Source: Halomonas sp.
Lineage (GTDB): Bacteria; Pseudomonadota; Gammaproteobacteria; Pseudomonadales; Halomonadaceae
Assembly: GCF_011050415.1 (NCBI RefSeq)
Contig: NZ_DRFS01000024.1
Span: 1-64,000 of the forward strand
Direction of reading: 5' to 3'
DNA length: 64,000 nt
Shown one piece after another: positions 54,980 through 64,000 of this stretch. The position numbers and the translations under genes were made by a program. The stretch's first letter is position 1. Each line of letters starts with the position of its first letter. The notes under the pieces were generated by a model. The model made no database searches. It was given only the letters and a program-made list of their open reading frames with translations, and had not been told where the DNA came from.

Positions 54980-55567
54980 ATGAGCCAGGTCATGGCCATT
55001 ATTGGATTAGGTAATCCAGGGGCAGAGTATGAAGCCACACGCCATAACGCAGGCTTCTGGCTGGTAGACGCCATTGCACGCAGTGCCCATGCAGAACTGC
55101 GCCCGGAAAAGAAGTTTTTCGGCCACTACGCAAAGGTACGTATGGGCGACCATGAGCTCCACCTGCTTAACCCCGCTACCTTCATGAATCGCAGCGGCGC
55201 TTCCGTGGCAGCCTTGAGTCAGTTCTTCAAGCTTAGCCCGGAAAATTTACTGGTGGCCCACGATGAGCTCGACCTACCGCCCGGCCAGGCGCGCTATAAA
55301 ACTGGCGGCGGTCACGGCGGCCATAACGGTTTACGCGATATTATTAGCGCCTTAGGCGACCAGAAGCAGTTTCACCGGTTGCGGATCGGCATTGGTCATC
55401 CAGGCGAGGCGCGTCAGGTGACAAACTATGTACTGGGTCGGCCCGGCAAAGCCGAGCAAGAAGGCATTGTTCGTGCGCTAGATGAGTGCTTAGCAACGCT
55501 ACCGTTGGCTCTCGCTGGCGACTGGGCCAAAGCCATGAATCAGCTACATAGCCTTAAGCCTGACTAA
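54980..55567 (+). CDS. pth: Peptidyl-tRNA hydrolase
   Basis: The 195-residue esterase recycles peptidyl-tRNA. Catalytic-site segments are GLGNPGAEYEATRHNAGFWL (catalytic His), NPATFMNRSG and AHDELDLPPGQARYKTGGGH. Length and motifs match the bacterial enzyme. GGAGG precedes the ATG. Confidence 0.97.
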   Translation: MSQVMAIIGLGNPGAEYEATRHNAGFWLVDAIARSAHAELRPEKKFFGHYAKVRMGDHELHLLNPATFMNRSGASVAALSQFFKLSPENLLVAHDELDLPPGQARYKTGGGHGGHNGLRDIISALGDQKQFHRLRIGIGHPGEARQVTNYVLGRPGKAEQEGIVRALDECLATLPLALAGDWAKAMNQLHSLKPD

Positions 55568-55669
55568 AACTGCCGATACTGGCTAGCCATGCCGGTAGAT
55601 GACGGCTAGCTCATCTCGTAGAATGGCGGTTACTTTTACGCCCTATCACCTTATTCTCAGGATCATTTT

Positions 55670-56761
55670 ATGGGTTTCAATTGCGGCATCGTCGGTCTAC
55701 CCAACGTCGGTAAGTCCACACTATTCAATGCCTTGACCAAGTCAGGCATCGATGCAGAAAATTTCCCCTTCTGCACCATCGAACCGAACGTCGGTATCGT
55801 TCCGATGCCCGACCCGCGTCTTGATAAACTCGCGGAGATCGTCAAGCCGCAAAAAGTGCTGCCGACTACCATGGAGTTTGTCGACATCGCAGGCTTGGTC
55901 GCCGGGGCATCCAAAGGCGAAGGCCTAGGCAATAAATTCCTGGCGAATATTCGCGAAACGCAAGCGATTGCCCACGTGGTGCGCTGCTTCGATAACGACA
56001 ACGTTATCCATGTTGCCAACCACGTCGACCCCCGCGCTGATATTGAGACAATCAATCTTGAGCTCGCGCTTGCCGACCTTGATACCGTCGAAAAAGCCAG
56101 TCAGCGCCTGGTTCGCTCGGTTAAAGGCGGTGATAAAGATGCGATTGCCACTAAAGCGATTCTTGATCGTATTCACCCTCACGTGGCTGAAGGCTTCCCG
56201 CTGCGTAGTTTTGGGCTAAGCGAAGAAGAGCAGCGTCAGGTGAAGAGCTTTGGCTTTTTAACTCTGAAGCCGACGATGTACATTGCTAACGTCAACGAAG
56301 ACGGTTTCGAAAACAATCCCTATCTGGATATTGTTAATGAAATCGCAGCCGAAGAAGGCGCGCTGGTGGTGCCGGTATGCAACCAGCTGGAAGCCGAAAT
56401 CGCCGAGCTGGATGATGAAGAGCGCTCGATGTTTTTAAGCGAGATGGGCATGGAGGAGCCAGGACTGGACCGCGTTATTCGTGCAGGTTATTCGCTACTA
56501 GGACTACAAACCTACTTTACCGCTGGCGTTAAAGAAGTACGTGCCTGGACAGTGAAAGAGGGCGCTACCGCACCTGAAGCAGCCGGTGTGATTCACACCG
56601 ATTTTCAGAAAGGCTTTATCCGCGCGGAAGTTGTTGCCTATGATGACTTTGTCTCATTAGGCGGTGAACAGGGCGCCAAAGATGCCGGCAAATGGCGCCT
56701 GGAAGGCAAAGAATATATCGTTAAAGATGGCGATGTAGTTCACTTCCGCTTTAATGTGTAA
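55670..56761 (+). CDS. ychF: Redox-regulated ATPase YchF (Obg family)
   Basis: The 363-residue protein has the P-loop [19 protein letters not shown]3 [17 protein letters not shown], an alpha-helical insertion and a C-terminal TGS domain ([20 protein letters not shown]). YchF prefers ATP over GTP and associates with ribosomes. Follows pth by 100 bases, as in many proteobacteria. Confidence 0.97.
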   Translation: MGFNCGIVGLPNVGKSTLFNALTKSGIDAENFPFCTIEPNVGIVPMPDPRLDKLAEIVKPQKVLPTTMEFVDIAGLVAGASKGEGLGNKFLANIRETQAIAHVVRCFDNDNVIHVANHVDPRADIETINLELALADLDTVEKASQRLVRSVKGGDKDAIATKAILDRIHPHVAEGFPLRSFGLSEEEQRQVKSFGFLTLKPTMYIANVNEDGFENNPYLDIVNEIAAEEGALVVPVCNQLEAEIAELDDEERSMFLSEMGMEEPGLDRVIRAGYSLLGLQTYFTAGVKEVRAWTVKEGATAPEAAGVIHTDFQKGFIRAEVVAYDDFVSLGGEQGAKDAGKWRLEGKEYIVKDGDVVHFRFNV

Positions 56762-56837
56762 ATGCCAAAACCCACATGACCTGTAACAAGGTATTGACGG
56801 GTGGCGTAATTATCAGTATCATTCGCCCCCGTTGAAA

Positions 56838-56914
56838 GGCTACGTAGCTCAGCTGGTTAGAGCACATCACTCATAATGATGGGGTCCCCTGTTCAAATCA
56901 GGGCGTAGCCACCA
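56838..56914 (+). tRNA. tRNA-Met, elongator (anticodon CAT)
   Basis: The 77-nucleotide cloverleaf has an encoded CCA. Acceptor GGCTACG/CGTAGCC pairs fully, the anticodon stem CATCA/TGATG encloses CTCATAA, and the T-loop is GTTCAAATC. The paired first acceptor base and lack of the three G-C anticodon-stem pairs distinguish it from the initiator. Confidence 0.95.
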
Positions 56915-56999
56915 ACTAGATTTTATAACGCTAGACTTTTGTAAAGCCTAGCGTTTCCAAAGCTTGGTTTTTACAAAGCTACGTTTTATCAAGAATACT

Positions 57000-57032
57000 A
57001 AAAAGCCCGCTGACCCTGTCAGCGGGCTTTTT
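57000..57032. terminator. Bidirectional intrinsic terminator
   Basis: AAAAAGCCCGCTGA pairs with TCAGCGGGCTTTTT over a five-base loop. It ends the tRNA-Met transcript on the plus strand and the M18 aminopeptidase transcript on the minus strand. Confidence 0.92.
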
Positions 57033-57051
57033 GCTTCTAGCTGACTAATTG

Positions 57052-58368
57052 TTAACTCAGCGTCGCACGGTTTAAAAATAGCGTTAATGCGCGGGTTAGA
57101 TACTCCACATCCTTTGTGCCAGCCGTTTCGCGAATCGAGTGCATTGCCCACTGAGGTATACCTACATCAATCGTAGGCACGCCTATTTCCGTCGCGGTAA
57201 TCGGCCCAATGGTGCTGCCACAGCCCATATCTGCACGTGTCACAAATGATTGCACTGGCACCTCCGCTTCGCGACAAACATCGCGAAACAGCGCACCTGT
57301 GACACTATTGGTGGCGTAACGTTGGCTGGTGTTTACTTTAATGACTGGGCCGCCGTTAATCGCCGGGCCATGGCGCTCATCGTGCTTATCGCGAAAATTA
57401 GGATGGAGCGCATGGGCATTATCACAAGAGATCATCAGTGACGACTGAACAAGCTGAATCAACGACTCTTCACTGCCCTTTTCGCCCCCCCTGCCCACCT
57501 GTGCGTTGATACGCTTGAGCACATCAGCCAAGAAGGGGCCTTGAGCGCCACAGGCGCTGGCGCTGCCCACTTCTTCATGATCGTTAGCAACTAACACAGC
57601 CCCTTGTGAACCATCACAGGCCAGCAGGGCTTCTAGACCAACAAAGCAGGAGAGCAGATTATCCAACCGAGCACTTGCGACCAACTCTCGTTCAACTCCC
57701 ACCAGTGATGGCGGCTGAACATCGTAAAAACCTAACTCAAAATCCACGACCTCAACGTCGTTCAGATCGTGCTGCTCTTTGAGCCACTGCACTAATAATT
57801 CAGGCAGCGTGGCGGTACCGCTTTGCATTAACACTGGCGACATTTGTGTCTGCGGGTTAATCGGACGACCGCTATTAACCTCACGATCAAGATGGATGGC
57901 TAAACTCGGCACCATGGCAATTGCCCGGTCAACATTAAGCAGCACACTCTCCAAGCGACCATCAGCATGCCGCACATGCACCCTACCAGCCAGCCCTAAA
58001 TCGCGATCAAACCAGGGCGCCAGCAAAACACCGCCATATACCTGCACGCCTAGCTGCAGCCAACCAGCGGAGCGTTGAGTGGCGTTAGGCTTAAGATGCA
58101 ACCCTGGGCTATCCGTATGAGCACCAATCATACGCAGCTCAGTTAATTCCGACGCAGGCAACTGAAATGCAATCATCGCTGAGTCATTACGGGTAACGTA
58201 ATAACGCTTGCCAGGCGCAAGCTGCCAATTTGCCTTCTCTTCCAGCCGCTGAAAACCGGCTTGCTCCAATCGTGCCGCCATATTACTGGTCGCGTGCCAT
58301 GGGGACGGCGATTGACGCAGGAAATCACATAGGCGCGCTAAACGATCAGCGTTGAAAGTGTCGGACAT
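57052..58368 (-). CDS. apeB: M18-family aspartyl aminopeptidase
   Basis: This 438-residue zinc aminopeptidase of the M18 family has metal-ligand segments MIGAHTDSPGLHLKPN, VLVANDHEEVGS and MISCDNAHALHPNF, with GCGSTIGPITATEIGVPTID near the end. It removes N-terminal acidic residues. GAGG precedes ATG 58368 (MSDTFNADR), preferred over an upstream ATG at 58380. Stand-alone gene. Confidence 0.93.
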   Translation of the reverse strand: MSDTFNADRLARLCDFLRQSPSPWHATSNMAARLEQAGFQRLEEKANWQLAPGKRYYVTRNDSAMIAFQLPASELTELRMIGAHTDSPGLHLKPNATQRSAGWLQLGVQVYGGVLLAPWFDRDLGLAGRVHVRHADGRLESVLLNVDRAIAMVPSLAIHLDREVNSGRPINPQTQMSPVLMQSGTATLPELLVQWLKEQHDLNDVEVVDFELGFYDVQPPSLVGVERELVASARLDNLLSCFVGLEALLACDGSQGAVLVANDHEEVGSASACGAQGPFLADVLKRINAQVGRGGEKGSEESLIQLVQSSLMISCDNAHALHPNFRDKHDERHGPAINGGPVIKVNTSQRYATNSVTGALFRDVCREAEVPVQSFVTRADMGCGSTIGPITATEIGVPTIDVGIPQWAMHSIRETAGTKDVEYLTRALTLFLNRATLS

Positions 58369-58506
58369 AGAAATCCTCATAACTGTAATGATTGAGCCTC
58401 ATTGCGCAGGTGACCTGCTACAATACTCCCTCGACCTACGCAACTCATGGGTCACATGCGTGTCTAGGGAAGAATGAGTGTACACAAATCCGGGAGAGCT
58501 TGACTG

Positions 58507-60594
58507 ATGAGCTTGTTTGCAACGCTTTCGCGTTCGGTCGCCCTGGCTGTCATGCTGGTAATTACCAGCCCAGCAGCATTAGCGCAACTAGAGCCGACCG
58601 ACGAACAACGCCAGGCGGCAGTGGAAATTGCGGACTCACTCCGCTACGGCCACTATGCTGATATTAATTTTGACGAAGCGTGGTCGCAGGATGCCTTCCA
58701 ACGCTATCTCGATATACTTGATGGTCAGCGTGCCTACTTGCTACGCGGCGATATCGAGCCTTATCGTCACCTCGAAAACGGCATGGCAGACGCTATCTTC
58801 AGCGGCGACTTAGATGACGCTTTTGCTTTATATGACACCTTTAGCCAGCGGCAACGCGCTCGCCTCGAGTCATTATTGGCGCAGCTCGATGAAGGGCTCA
58901 ATTTTGAGTTTGATAGTGATGAACGCTTGGAAATTGATCGCGAAGGCGCTCAATGGGCGAATCGTCAAAGTGAACTCGATGAGCTATGGCGTAAACGGCT
59001 TAAAAACGATGCGCTCACCCTGGCCTTAACTGACCAAGATAACGAGCAGATTGAAAACAATCTCCGCCAGCGTTATCAAGGCCAGCTTACCCGGATTGAA
59101 CAAACCGAATCAGAAGATGTTTTTGGCGTATTAATGGCGGCGGTTACCAGTAGCATTGACCCCCATACTGGCTATCTTTCCCCCCGCCAAGGCGAATCGT
59201 TTGATATTCAAATGAGCCTTTCACTTGAAGGCATCGGCGCCCTACTCCAATCTGATGGCGAGTACGTTAAAGTCGCAAGCTTAGTACCTGGCGGCCCGGC
59301 AGAACGCGCAGGCGTGCTGGAACCCGCTGATCGCATCATTGCCGTTGGGCAGGAAGATGGCGAGATGGTGAATGTCGTCGGCATGCGCCTAGACAACGTT
59401 GTTGACTTGATTCGCGGCCCCAAAGGTTCAATTGTTCGCCTGGACGTCGTGCCCGCTCAAGCAGTGGATATGACACGCTCGCAAACTGTCGAAATTACCC
59501 GCGACACCGTCAGTCTTGAAGACCAGGCCGCCCACGGCGAAGTCATTGAAGTCCAGCGCGATGGCGAACCCCACCGCCTTGGGGTCATCAACATCCCCAC
59601 TTTCTATGTCGACTTTGACGCCTGGCAAGCCGGTGAAGAGGAATACCGCAGCACCACGCGCGATGTTGCTCGCGAAATAGAGCGCTTAAAAGAAGAGGGC
59701 GTGGAAGGCATCTTGCTTGATCTGCGCAACAATGGTGGCGGCGCGCTTCAGGAAGCAAACTCGCTGATTGGCCTGTTTATTGATCGTGGCCCCACCGTTC
59801 AAGTACGTGACGCTCAAGGCCGTATCCAGCTCTATGGTGACACCGAAGCAGGTACACTTTATGACGGCCCGCTAGGCGTACTCGTCAACCGCCTCTCCGC
59901 CTCGGCATCTGAAATTTTTGCGGGTGCTATTCAGGACTATGGTCGCGGCCTTGTACTGGGCACCTCTACGTTTGGCAAAGGCACCGTGCAAACCCTTAAC
60001 GACCTTAGCCATGGCCAGATCAAGTTAACCCGGGCCAAGTTCTATCGCATTTCAGGCGATAGCACCCAGAACCGCGGCGTTGAACCGGACATTACTTTCC
60101 CAAGCCTGATAGATCCTGAGCGTATCGGAGAAAGCAGCCTGGATAACGCGCTAGCATGGGATACCGTTCAGAACGTGCAATATCGCCGTTACGGTGAGCC
60201 TGAAACCCTGCTGGACAAGCTTCTTGCTCAGCATGAGTTACGCGCCCAGGACAACGCTAACTTCCGCTATCTGGAGCGCCAGTCGACATTGGCTCGCCAA
60301 CTGCGCGAACAGCACACCAGCGTTAGCCTTAATCGTGACCAGCGTCAGCGCGAAATGGAAGCTCAGGAAGCTGAGCAGCTCTCCCTGGAAAACCAGCGCC
60401 GCCGCGCCCTGGGGCTTGATGAGCTGGACGAGTGGATGGATGCCCGGATGGATGGCAGCGACGAAATAGAAGAAACTGACTCGACAGACGATGACGCAAC
60501 GGCTGTTGATAGGGCCTATGTACTCGAATCCGCGGAAGTTCTACTCGACTACGCACACCTGAAGGAAACTCAGCGGTTAGCCGCTAAGCGCTGA
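58507..60594 (+). CDS. prc: Carboxy-terminal processing protease Prc (Tsp)
   Basis: The 695-residue periplasmic S41 protease has a signal peptide ending near SPAALAQ, a long helical front and a PDZ domain (LEGIGALLQSDGEYVKVASL, GPAERAGVLEPADRI). The catalytic Ser lies in NRLSASASEIFAGAIQDYG and the catalytic Lys in STFGKGTVQTLND. A helical C-terminal domain follows. It trims or degrades proteins from their C-terminus, including lipoproteins and murein hydrolases. Length matches E. coli Prc (682). GGGAGAG precedes the ATG. Confidence 0.95.
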   Translation: MSLFATLSRSVALAVMLVITSPAALAQLEPTDEQRQAAVEIADSLRYGHYADINFDEAWSQDAFQRYLDILDGQRAYLLRGDIEPYRHLENGMADAIFSGDLDDAFALYDTFSQRQRARLESLLAQLDEGLNFEFDSDERLEIDREGAQWANRQSELDELWRKRLKNDALTLALTDQDNEQIENNLRQRYQGQLTRIEQTESEDVFGVLMAAVTSSIDPHTGYLSPRQGESFDIQMSLSLEGIGALLQSDGEYVKVASLVPGGPAERAGVLEPADRIIAVGQEDGEMVNVVGMRLDNVVDLIRGPKGSIVRLDVVPAQAVDMTRSQTVEITRDTVSLEDQAAHGEVIEVQRDGEPHRLGVINIPTFYVDFDAWQAGEEEYRSTTRDVAREIERLKEEGVEGILLDLRNNGGGALQEANSLIGLFIDRGPTVQVRDAQGRIQLYGDTEAGTLYDGPLGVLVNRLSASASEIFAGAIQDYGRGLVLGTSTFGKGTVQTLNDLSHGQIKLTRAKFYRISGDSTQNRGVEPDITFPSLIDPERIGESSLDNALAWDTVQNVQYRRYGEPETLLDKLLAQHELRAQDNANFRYLERQSTLARQLREQHTSVSLNRDQRQREMEAQEAEQLSLENQRRRALGLDELDEWMDARMDGSDEIEETDSTDDDATAVDRAYVLESAEVLLDYAHLKETQRLAAKR

Positions 60595-60615
60595 TTAGCC
60601 TTCGTTAAATATCAC

Positions 60616-60655
60616 GCAAAAAAACGCCAGCTCCTCCACAGGGCTGGCGTTTTGC
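60616..60655. terminator. Intrinsic terminator between prc and the ArsR gene
   Basis: ACGCCAGC pairs with GCTGGCGT, extended by A and T runs on each side. Convergent genes on both sides can use it. Confidence 0.88.
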
Positions 60656-60670
60656 ATGGTAACGTTTATT

Positions 60671-61036
60671 TCAACAGAGCGCCGCACGGCGCCCAGGCCG
60701 ATCACCCATTTTCGTTAAGCGCTGGGTGAGCGCCGCCAGTTGAACAGCACTTCCGCGACTACCCGCCTGTATAATCTCCTGCGCCCAAACCGGTAGTTGA
60801 GGGGCAAGACGATAATAGACCCACTGCCCTTCCCGCTGATCACTCAATAGCCCACACTGACGCAACTGAGCCAAGTGGCGTGAGACTTTAGGCTGCGACT
60901 CTTGCAGCGCATGAGTCATCTCACACACGCATAGTTCCTGCTCCTGGGCAATCAGCAGCACTAACATCAAACGTGTTTCATCGCTTAAACACTTAAACAC
61001 CTGCAGAGCGTGCGGTGTGTTTACATTACCCACCAT
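60671..61036 (-). CDS. ArsR/SmtB-family metalloregulator
   Basis: The 121-residue winged-helix repressor has LSDETRLMLVLLIAQEQELC followed by C-V-C-E in the ELCVCEM stretch, the As(III)/Sb(III) metal-binding site of classical ArsR. The recognition helix is ESQPKVSRHLAQLRQCGLL and the wing REGQWVYYRL. No arsenic efflux or reductase gene is next to it, so its target is unclear. It may act in trans. Confidence 0.9.
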   Translation of the reverse strand: MVGNVNTPHALQVFKCLSDETRLMLVLLIAQEQELCVCEMTHALQESQPKVSRHLAQLRQCGLLSDQREGQWVYYRLAPQLPVWAQEIIQAGSRGSAVQLAALTQRLTKMGDRPGRRAALC

Positions 61037-61197
61037 GATCTTCCTAAACTCATTGATTATTTATCTAGTTTACGCCACAGAAGAGGCTAACGGTAACTGT
61101 GCGCTAGGATGCTTAACGCCAGACACGACAAAAAACCCAAATGCTATTAAGCACGGGCAAATAAACATTGAGAATAGATGGATAGTGGAAAACTAAA

Positions 61198-61273
61198 TGG
61201 CTCCTCGAGCAGGACTCGAACCTGCGACCCAATGATTAACAGTCATTTGCTCTACCAACTGAGCTATCGAGGA
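61198..61273 (-). tRNA. tRNA-Asn (anticodon GTT), copy 1
   Basis: The 76-nucleotide cloverleaf has an encoded CCA (TGG at 61198-61200 on the plus strand). Acceptor TCCTCGA/TCGAGGA, anticodon loop CTGTTAA and T-loop GGTTCGAGTCC are clear. Identical to the next two copies. Confidence 0.96.
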
Positions 61274-61338
61274 ATAATGCGCTACCTGAAGCGTATCGAG
61301 CACAGGTAGTTAAAATAAAGACTAGCAGTAGTACAACT

Positions 61339-61414
61339 TGGCTCCTCGAGCAGGACTCGAACCTGCGACCCAATGATTAACAGTCATTTGCTCTACCAAC
61401 TGAGCTATCGAGGA
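61339..61414 (-). tRNA. tRNA-Asn (anticodon GTT), copy 2
   Basis: Same 76-nucleotide sequence as copy 1, separated from it by 65 bases. Encoded CCA is at the left end. The three copies probably derive from tandem duplication. Confidence 0.96.
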
Positions 61415-61500
61415 ACATCATAAGCTGTTTTTCATAAGCTTTTTTTCAAAAGCAATCGTGTTTTAAGCACCACTATTTCCTTAAATTTCAAGAAAAATAT

Positions 61501-61576
61501 TGGCTCCTCGAGCAGGACTCGAACCTGCGACCCAATGATTAACAGTCATTTGCTCTACCAACTGAGCTATCGAGGA
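61501..61576 (-). tRNA. tRNA-Asn (anticodon GTT), copy 3
   Basis: Same 76-nucleotide sequence as copies 1 and 2, separated from copy 2 by 86 bases. It is the first transcribed of the three. The promoter should lie between 61577 and 61774, facing away from miaB. Confidence 0.96.
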
Positions 61577-61774
61577 ACTGCTCAAACACGGTGCGTAGTA
61601 TACCCATAGAAACGTGAGGGTCAAGTATCGATTATAGATGAACGCTAGCCGCTGGTTTCCTGGATCCGTATAATACATTTACACATGACAGCGGTCTGGA
61701 CAGCATACCTGTTGGCCGCGCGACACTACTCCATTCATCCTCGTCCCCCGACGACTCATAGATGACAGGTACCG

Positions 61775-63118
61775 ATGGCGAAGAAGCTCTTCATCAAAAC
61801 GCACGGCTGCCAAATGAACGAGTACGACTCCTCCCGTATGGCGGATCTACTCGGCGAATCTCACCAGCTCGAACTCACTGATAATGAGCGGGAAGCCGAT
61901 GTTATTCTTTTAAACACTTGCTCTATTCGCGAAAAGGCGCAGGAGAAGGTATTTCATCAGCTGGGGCGTTGGAAAAAACTTAAAGATGCCAACCCCAACC
62001 TGGTGATTGGCGTGGGTGGCTGTGTGGCTAGCCAAGAAGGCGAAGCCATTCGCAAGCGTGCGCCACATGTGGATATGGTGTTTGGGCCACAAACTCTTCA
62101 CCGCGTGCCCTCCATGCTGGATGCCCGTAGCAACAACCAGATTGCCGCGGTGGATGTCACCTTCCCCGAGATTGAGAAATTCGACCACCTACCCAAGCCC
62201 ACTTCTGATGGTGCCACGGCGTTTGTATCGATTATGGAAGGCTGCTCCAAGTACTGCACCTTCTGCGTAGTCCCCTACACCCGCGGAGAAGAAGTATCGC
62301 GACCCTTCGAAGCGGTAATGGATGAAGTCATTCACCTTTCCGATCAGGGAGTGCGTGAGATCAACCTGCTCGGCCAAAATGTTAATGCCTACCGTGGCGA
62401 GAATCAGTTGGGCGATGAGATCGACTTGGCCGAACTAATTGCCTGCGTGGCAGCAGTCGACGGGATTGATCGCGTTCGCTTCACAACCTCCCACCCGGTA
62501 GAGTTCACCGATAGCTTAGTGGACGCTTTCGCTGATATTCCTGAGCTGGTGAGCCACTTGCACCTGCCGGTTCAGTCGGGCTCAGACCGCATTCTTACTG
62601 CCATGAAACGTGGGCACACAGCAGCCGAGTATGTCGAAAAGATGGAGCGCATCCGCGCTAACCGCCCAGATATTAGCTTCTCCTCTGACTTCATCATCGG
62701 CTTCCCAGGTGAAACAGAAGAAGATTTCGAAGCGACGATGAATCTGATCCATCAAATTGGCTTCGACCATTCGTTTAGCTTCGTTTACTCCGCCCGACCC
62801 GGCACCCCTGCTTCTGGCCTACCGGATGAAACGCCGGAGAGCGTTAAAAAGCAGCGCCTGGCGATTTTACAAGAGCGGATTATTCAGCAAACCGCGCAGA
62901 TTAGCCGTCGCATGGTAGGTAGCACTCAGCGCGTTTTGGTTAACGGATTCTCACCACGCGACCCCGGCCAGCTTTCCGGTCGTACTGAGAACAATCGGGT
63001 GGTTAACTTCCGTGCCGCTAACCCCACCGAGCTGATCGGCTACTTTGTTGATGTCGAGATCACCGAAGCATTCCCCAATTCGCTACGCGGCGAGCTTGCC
63101 TCACCCGAGCGCTATTGA
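61775..63118 (+). CDS. miaB: tRNA-2-methylthio-N6-dimethylallyladenosine synthase
   Basis: The 447-residue radical-SAM methylthiotransferase has an N-terminal UPF0004 domain ([20 protein letters not shown], with cluster cysteines in NTCSI and GVGGCVASQ), the radical-SAM CxxxCxxC in [18 protein letters not shown], and a C-terminal TRAM domain. It adds 2-methylthio to i6A37 of tRNAs. It precedes the phoH-family gene, the standard miaB-ybeZ order. Confidence 0.97.
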   Translation: MAKKLFIKTHGCQMNEYDSSRMADLLGESHQLELTDNEREADVILLNTCSIREKAQEKVFHQLGRWKKLKDANPNLVIGVGGCVASQEGEAIRKRAPHVDMVFGPQTLHRVPSMLDARSNNQIAAVDVTFPEIEKFDHLPKPTSDGATAFVSIMEGCSKYCTFCVVPYTRGEEVSRPFEAVMDEVIHLSDQGVREINLLGQNVNAYRGENQLGDEIDLAELIACVAAVDGIDRVRFTTSHPVEFTDSLVDAFADIPELVSHLHLPVQSGSDRILTAMKRGHTAAEYVEKMERIRANRPDISFSSDFIIGFPGETEEDFEATMNLIHQIGFDHSFSFVYSARPGTPASGLPDETPESVKKQRLAILQERIIQQTAQISRRMVGSTQRVLVNGFSPRDPGQLSGRTENNRVVNFRAANPTELIGYFVDVEITEAFPNSLRGELASPERY

Positions 63119-63138
63119 CCGTTCACGTATTAACACAG

Positions 63139-63166
63139 GTAATTGCCCCGAGACCGCTCGGGGCAG
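63139..63166 (+). terminator. Hairpin between miaB and the phoH-family gene
   Basis: TGCCCCGAG (63144-63152) pairs perfectly with CTCGGGGCA (63157-63165) over a four-base loop. No T run follows, so it is more likely a partial attenuator or mRNA stabiliser than a full terminator. Confidence 0.4.
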
Positions 63167-63207
63167 TATGCTGAGCGATACACACACTAACGAGGGGTTT
63201 CCCACTC

Positions 63208-64000
63208 TTGAGCCAGCCAACACCTCAGGCCAATCGCATCATTACTTTAAGCCTTGAACCCAATGAACCGCAGCGACTTGCCAGCCTTTGCGGCCAGCAG
63301 GACGAGCATTTGAAGCTGATTGAAAGCCGTCTGGATGTGACGCTGCGCAACCGGGGCAATGTGTTTCAACTGGCAGGCCCTGGCAACCGTATCAAGGCAG
63401 CGGCGAACGTGTTGGAACACCTCTATCGGGAAACCGCTTCTAGTGAGCTGGACGCAGATACCGTGCATCTTTTCCTGCAGGAATCAGGACTTGAAGCAAT
63501 AGAAGATGACGAGGATGGCGCGGAAAGCAGCGGTGAAGTGATCATGCGCACGCCGCGCACCATGATCAAACCGCGCGGGCTTAACCAACAACGCTATGTC
63601 TCTAGCATCCGTGAACACGATATCAATTTCGGTGTTGGCCCTGCCGGTACGGGTAAAACCTACCTAGCTGTTGCCGCCGCGGTAGAAGCGCTTAATCAGC
63701 AGGAAGTACGCCGGATACTGCTGGTGCGCCCCGCCGTTGAAGCCGGTGAAAAGCTCGGCTTTCTACCTGGGGATCTGGCTCAGAAAATCGATCCCTACCT
63801 GCGCCCGCTTTACGATGCCCTGTATGAAATGATCGGTTTTGAGCAGGTCGCGAAGCTAATTGAGCGTCAGGTGATTGAAATTGCGCCGCTGGCGTATATG
63901 CGTGGCCGCACGCTTAACAACTCCTACATCATTCTTGATGAGAGCCAGAATACCACTCCGGAGCAGATGAAAATGTTCCTGACCAGGATAGGCTTTGGCT
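63208..64000 (+). CDS. ybeZ: PhoH-family ATPase (YbeZ), cut by right window edge
   Basis: The open frame runs off the right end after 264 codons. The start is a TTG at 63208 (reads LSQPTPQANRIITLSL), preceded by GAGGGG; no ATG fits the family N-terminus. An N-terminal KH-like region is followed by Walker A GVGPAGTGKTYLAVAAAVEA and the RPAVEAGEKLGFLPGDLAQK stretch, and Walker B SYIILDESQNTTPEQMKMFL, as in PhoH/YbeZ. It works with the endoribonuclease YbeY, usually encoded next. TTG start is by inference. Confidence 0.9.
   Translation, partial: MSQPTPQANRIITLSLEPNEPQRLASLCGQQDEHLKLIESRLDVTLRNRGNVFQLAGPGNRIKAAANVLEHLYRETASSELDADTVHLFLQESGLEAIEDDEDGAESSGEVIMRTPRTMIKPRGLNQQRYVSSIREHDINFGVGPAGTGKTYLAVAAAVEALNQQEVRRILLVRPAVEAGEKLGFLPGDLAQKIDPYLRPLYDALYEMIGFEQVAKLIERQVIEIAPLAYMRGRTLNNSYIILDESQNTTPEQMKMFLTRIGFG

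Noticed and set aside
61198..61576. Three evenly spaced repeats that could suggest a CRISPR array
   Set aside because: The repeats fold as complete tRNA-Asn genes with CCA; spacing and length are wrong for CRISPR and no cas genes are present.
61481..61678. Open reading frame across the third tRNA-Asn gene
   Set aside because: It is produced by translating a tRNA gene and its leader.

Overview
This window is a chromosomal stretch from a gammaproteobacterium. A Halomonas-type (Halomonadaceae) organism is the best fit. That is inferred from gene order (hemA-prfA-prmC; lolB-ispE-tRNA-Gln-prs-rplY-pth-ychF; miaB-phoH), moderately high GC, acidic proteins and an accessory set of ABC importers, PQQ dehydrogenases and LysE exporters. 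No ribosomal RNA, complete mobile element, prophage or CRISPR array was seen.

Positions 1-20000 are mainly accessory metabolism. The left edge cuts an IS3-type transposase gene. After it come a GNAT acetyltransferase, an HxlR regulator divergent from an NTF2-like/SDR pair, and a LysR regulator divergent from a six-gene spermidine/putrescine-type ABC uptake and FAD-oxidase operon (3581-9584). Next are an AraC regulator with a LysE exporter, a decayed ArsN2-like acetyltransferase, a second LysE exporter, trpBA with a divergent TrpI-like regulator, a truncated VIT-family gene, a membrane-anchored PQQ sugar dehydrogenase, a GlpQ-like phosphodiesterase and a DapA-family aldolase.

Positions 20000-27700 hold a compact signalling module: a PstS-like periplasmic protein, an outer-membrane porin and a GGDEF/EAL protein. 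An AT-richer orphan exosortase-type acyltransferase follows, then a membrane protein and a zinc peptidase.

Positions 27780-37142 hold the most interesting unit, a probable sigma-54 regulon. A GAF-AAA-Fis activator sits at the end of an NrtABC/SsuABC-like importer operon. Divergent from that operon lie an acyl-CoA-dehydrogenase-fold flavoprotein and a rubredoxin/rubredoxin-reductase fusion. A separate OsmC-family gene lies 5 kb away. GG-N10-GC promoter elements precede all three transcription units, and the 13-mer TTGTCGACATTGT occurs in both control regions. The arrangement suggests import and oxygenative breakdown of a small sulfur- or nitrogen-containing compound; the substrate is unknown.

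Positions 37200-45800 contain a phosphoesterase, membrane glucose dehydrogenase (gcd), a methyltransferase, a chemoreceptor, two divergent bactofilins, and MoeB with an Lrp-type regulator. From 45900 to the right edge is core genome: prmC-prfA-hemA, a TPR lipoprotein, lolB-ispE-tRNA-Gln-prs-rplY-pth-ychF-tRNA-Met, an M18 aminopeptidase, Prc protease, an ArsR regulator, three tandem identical tRNA-Asn genes, miaB and the start of a phoH-family gene.
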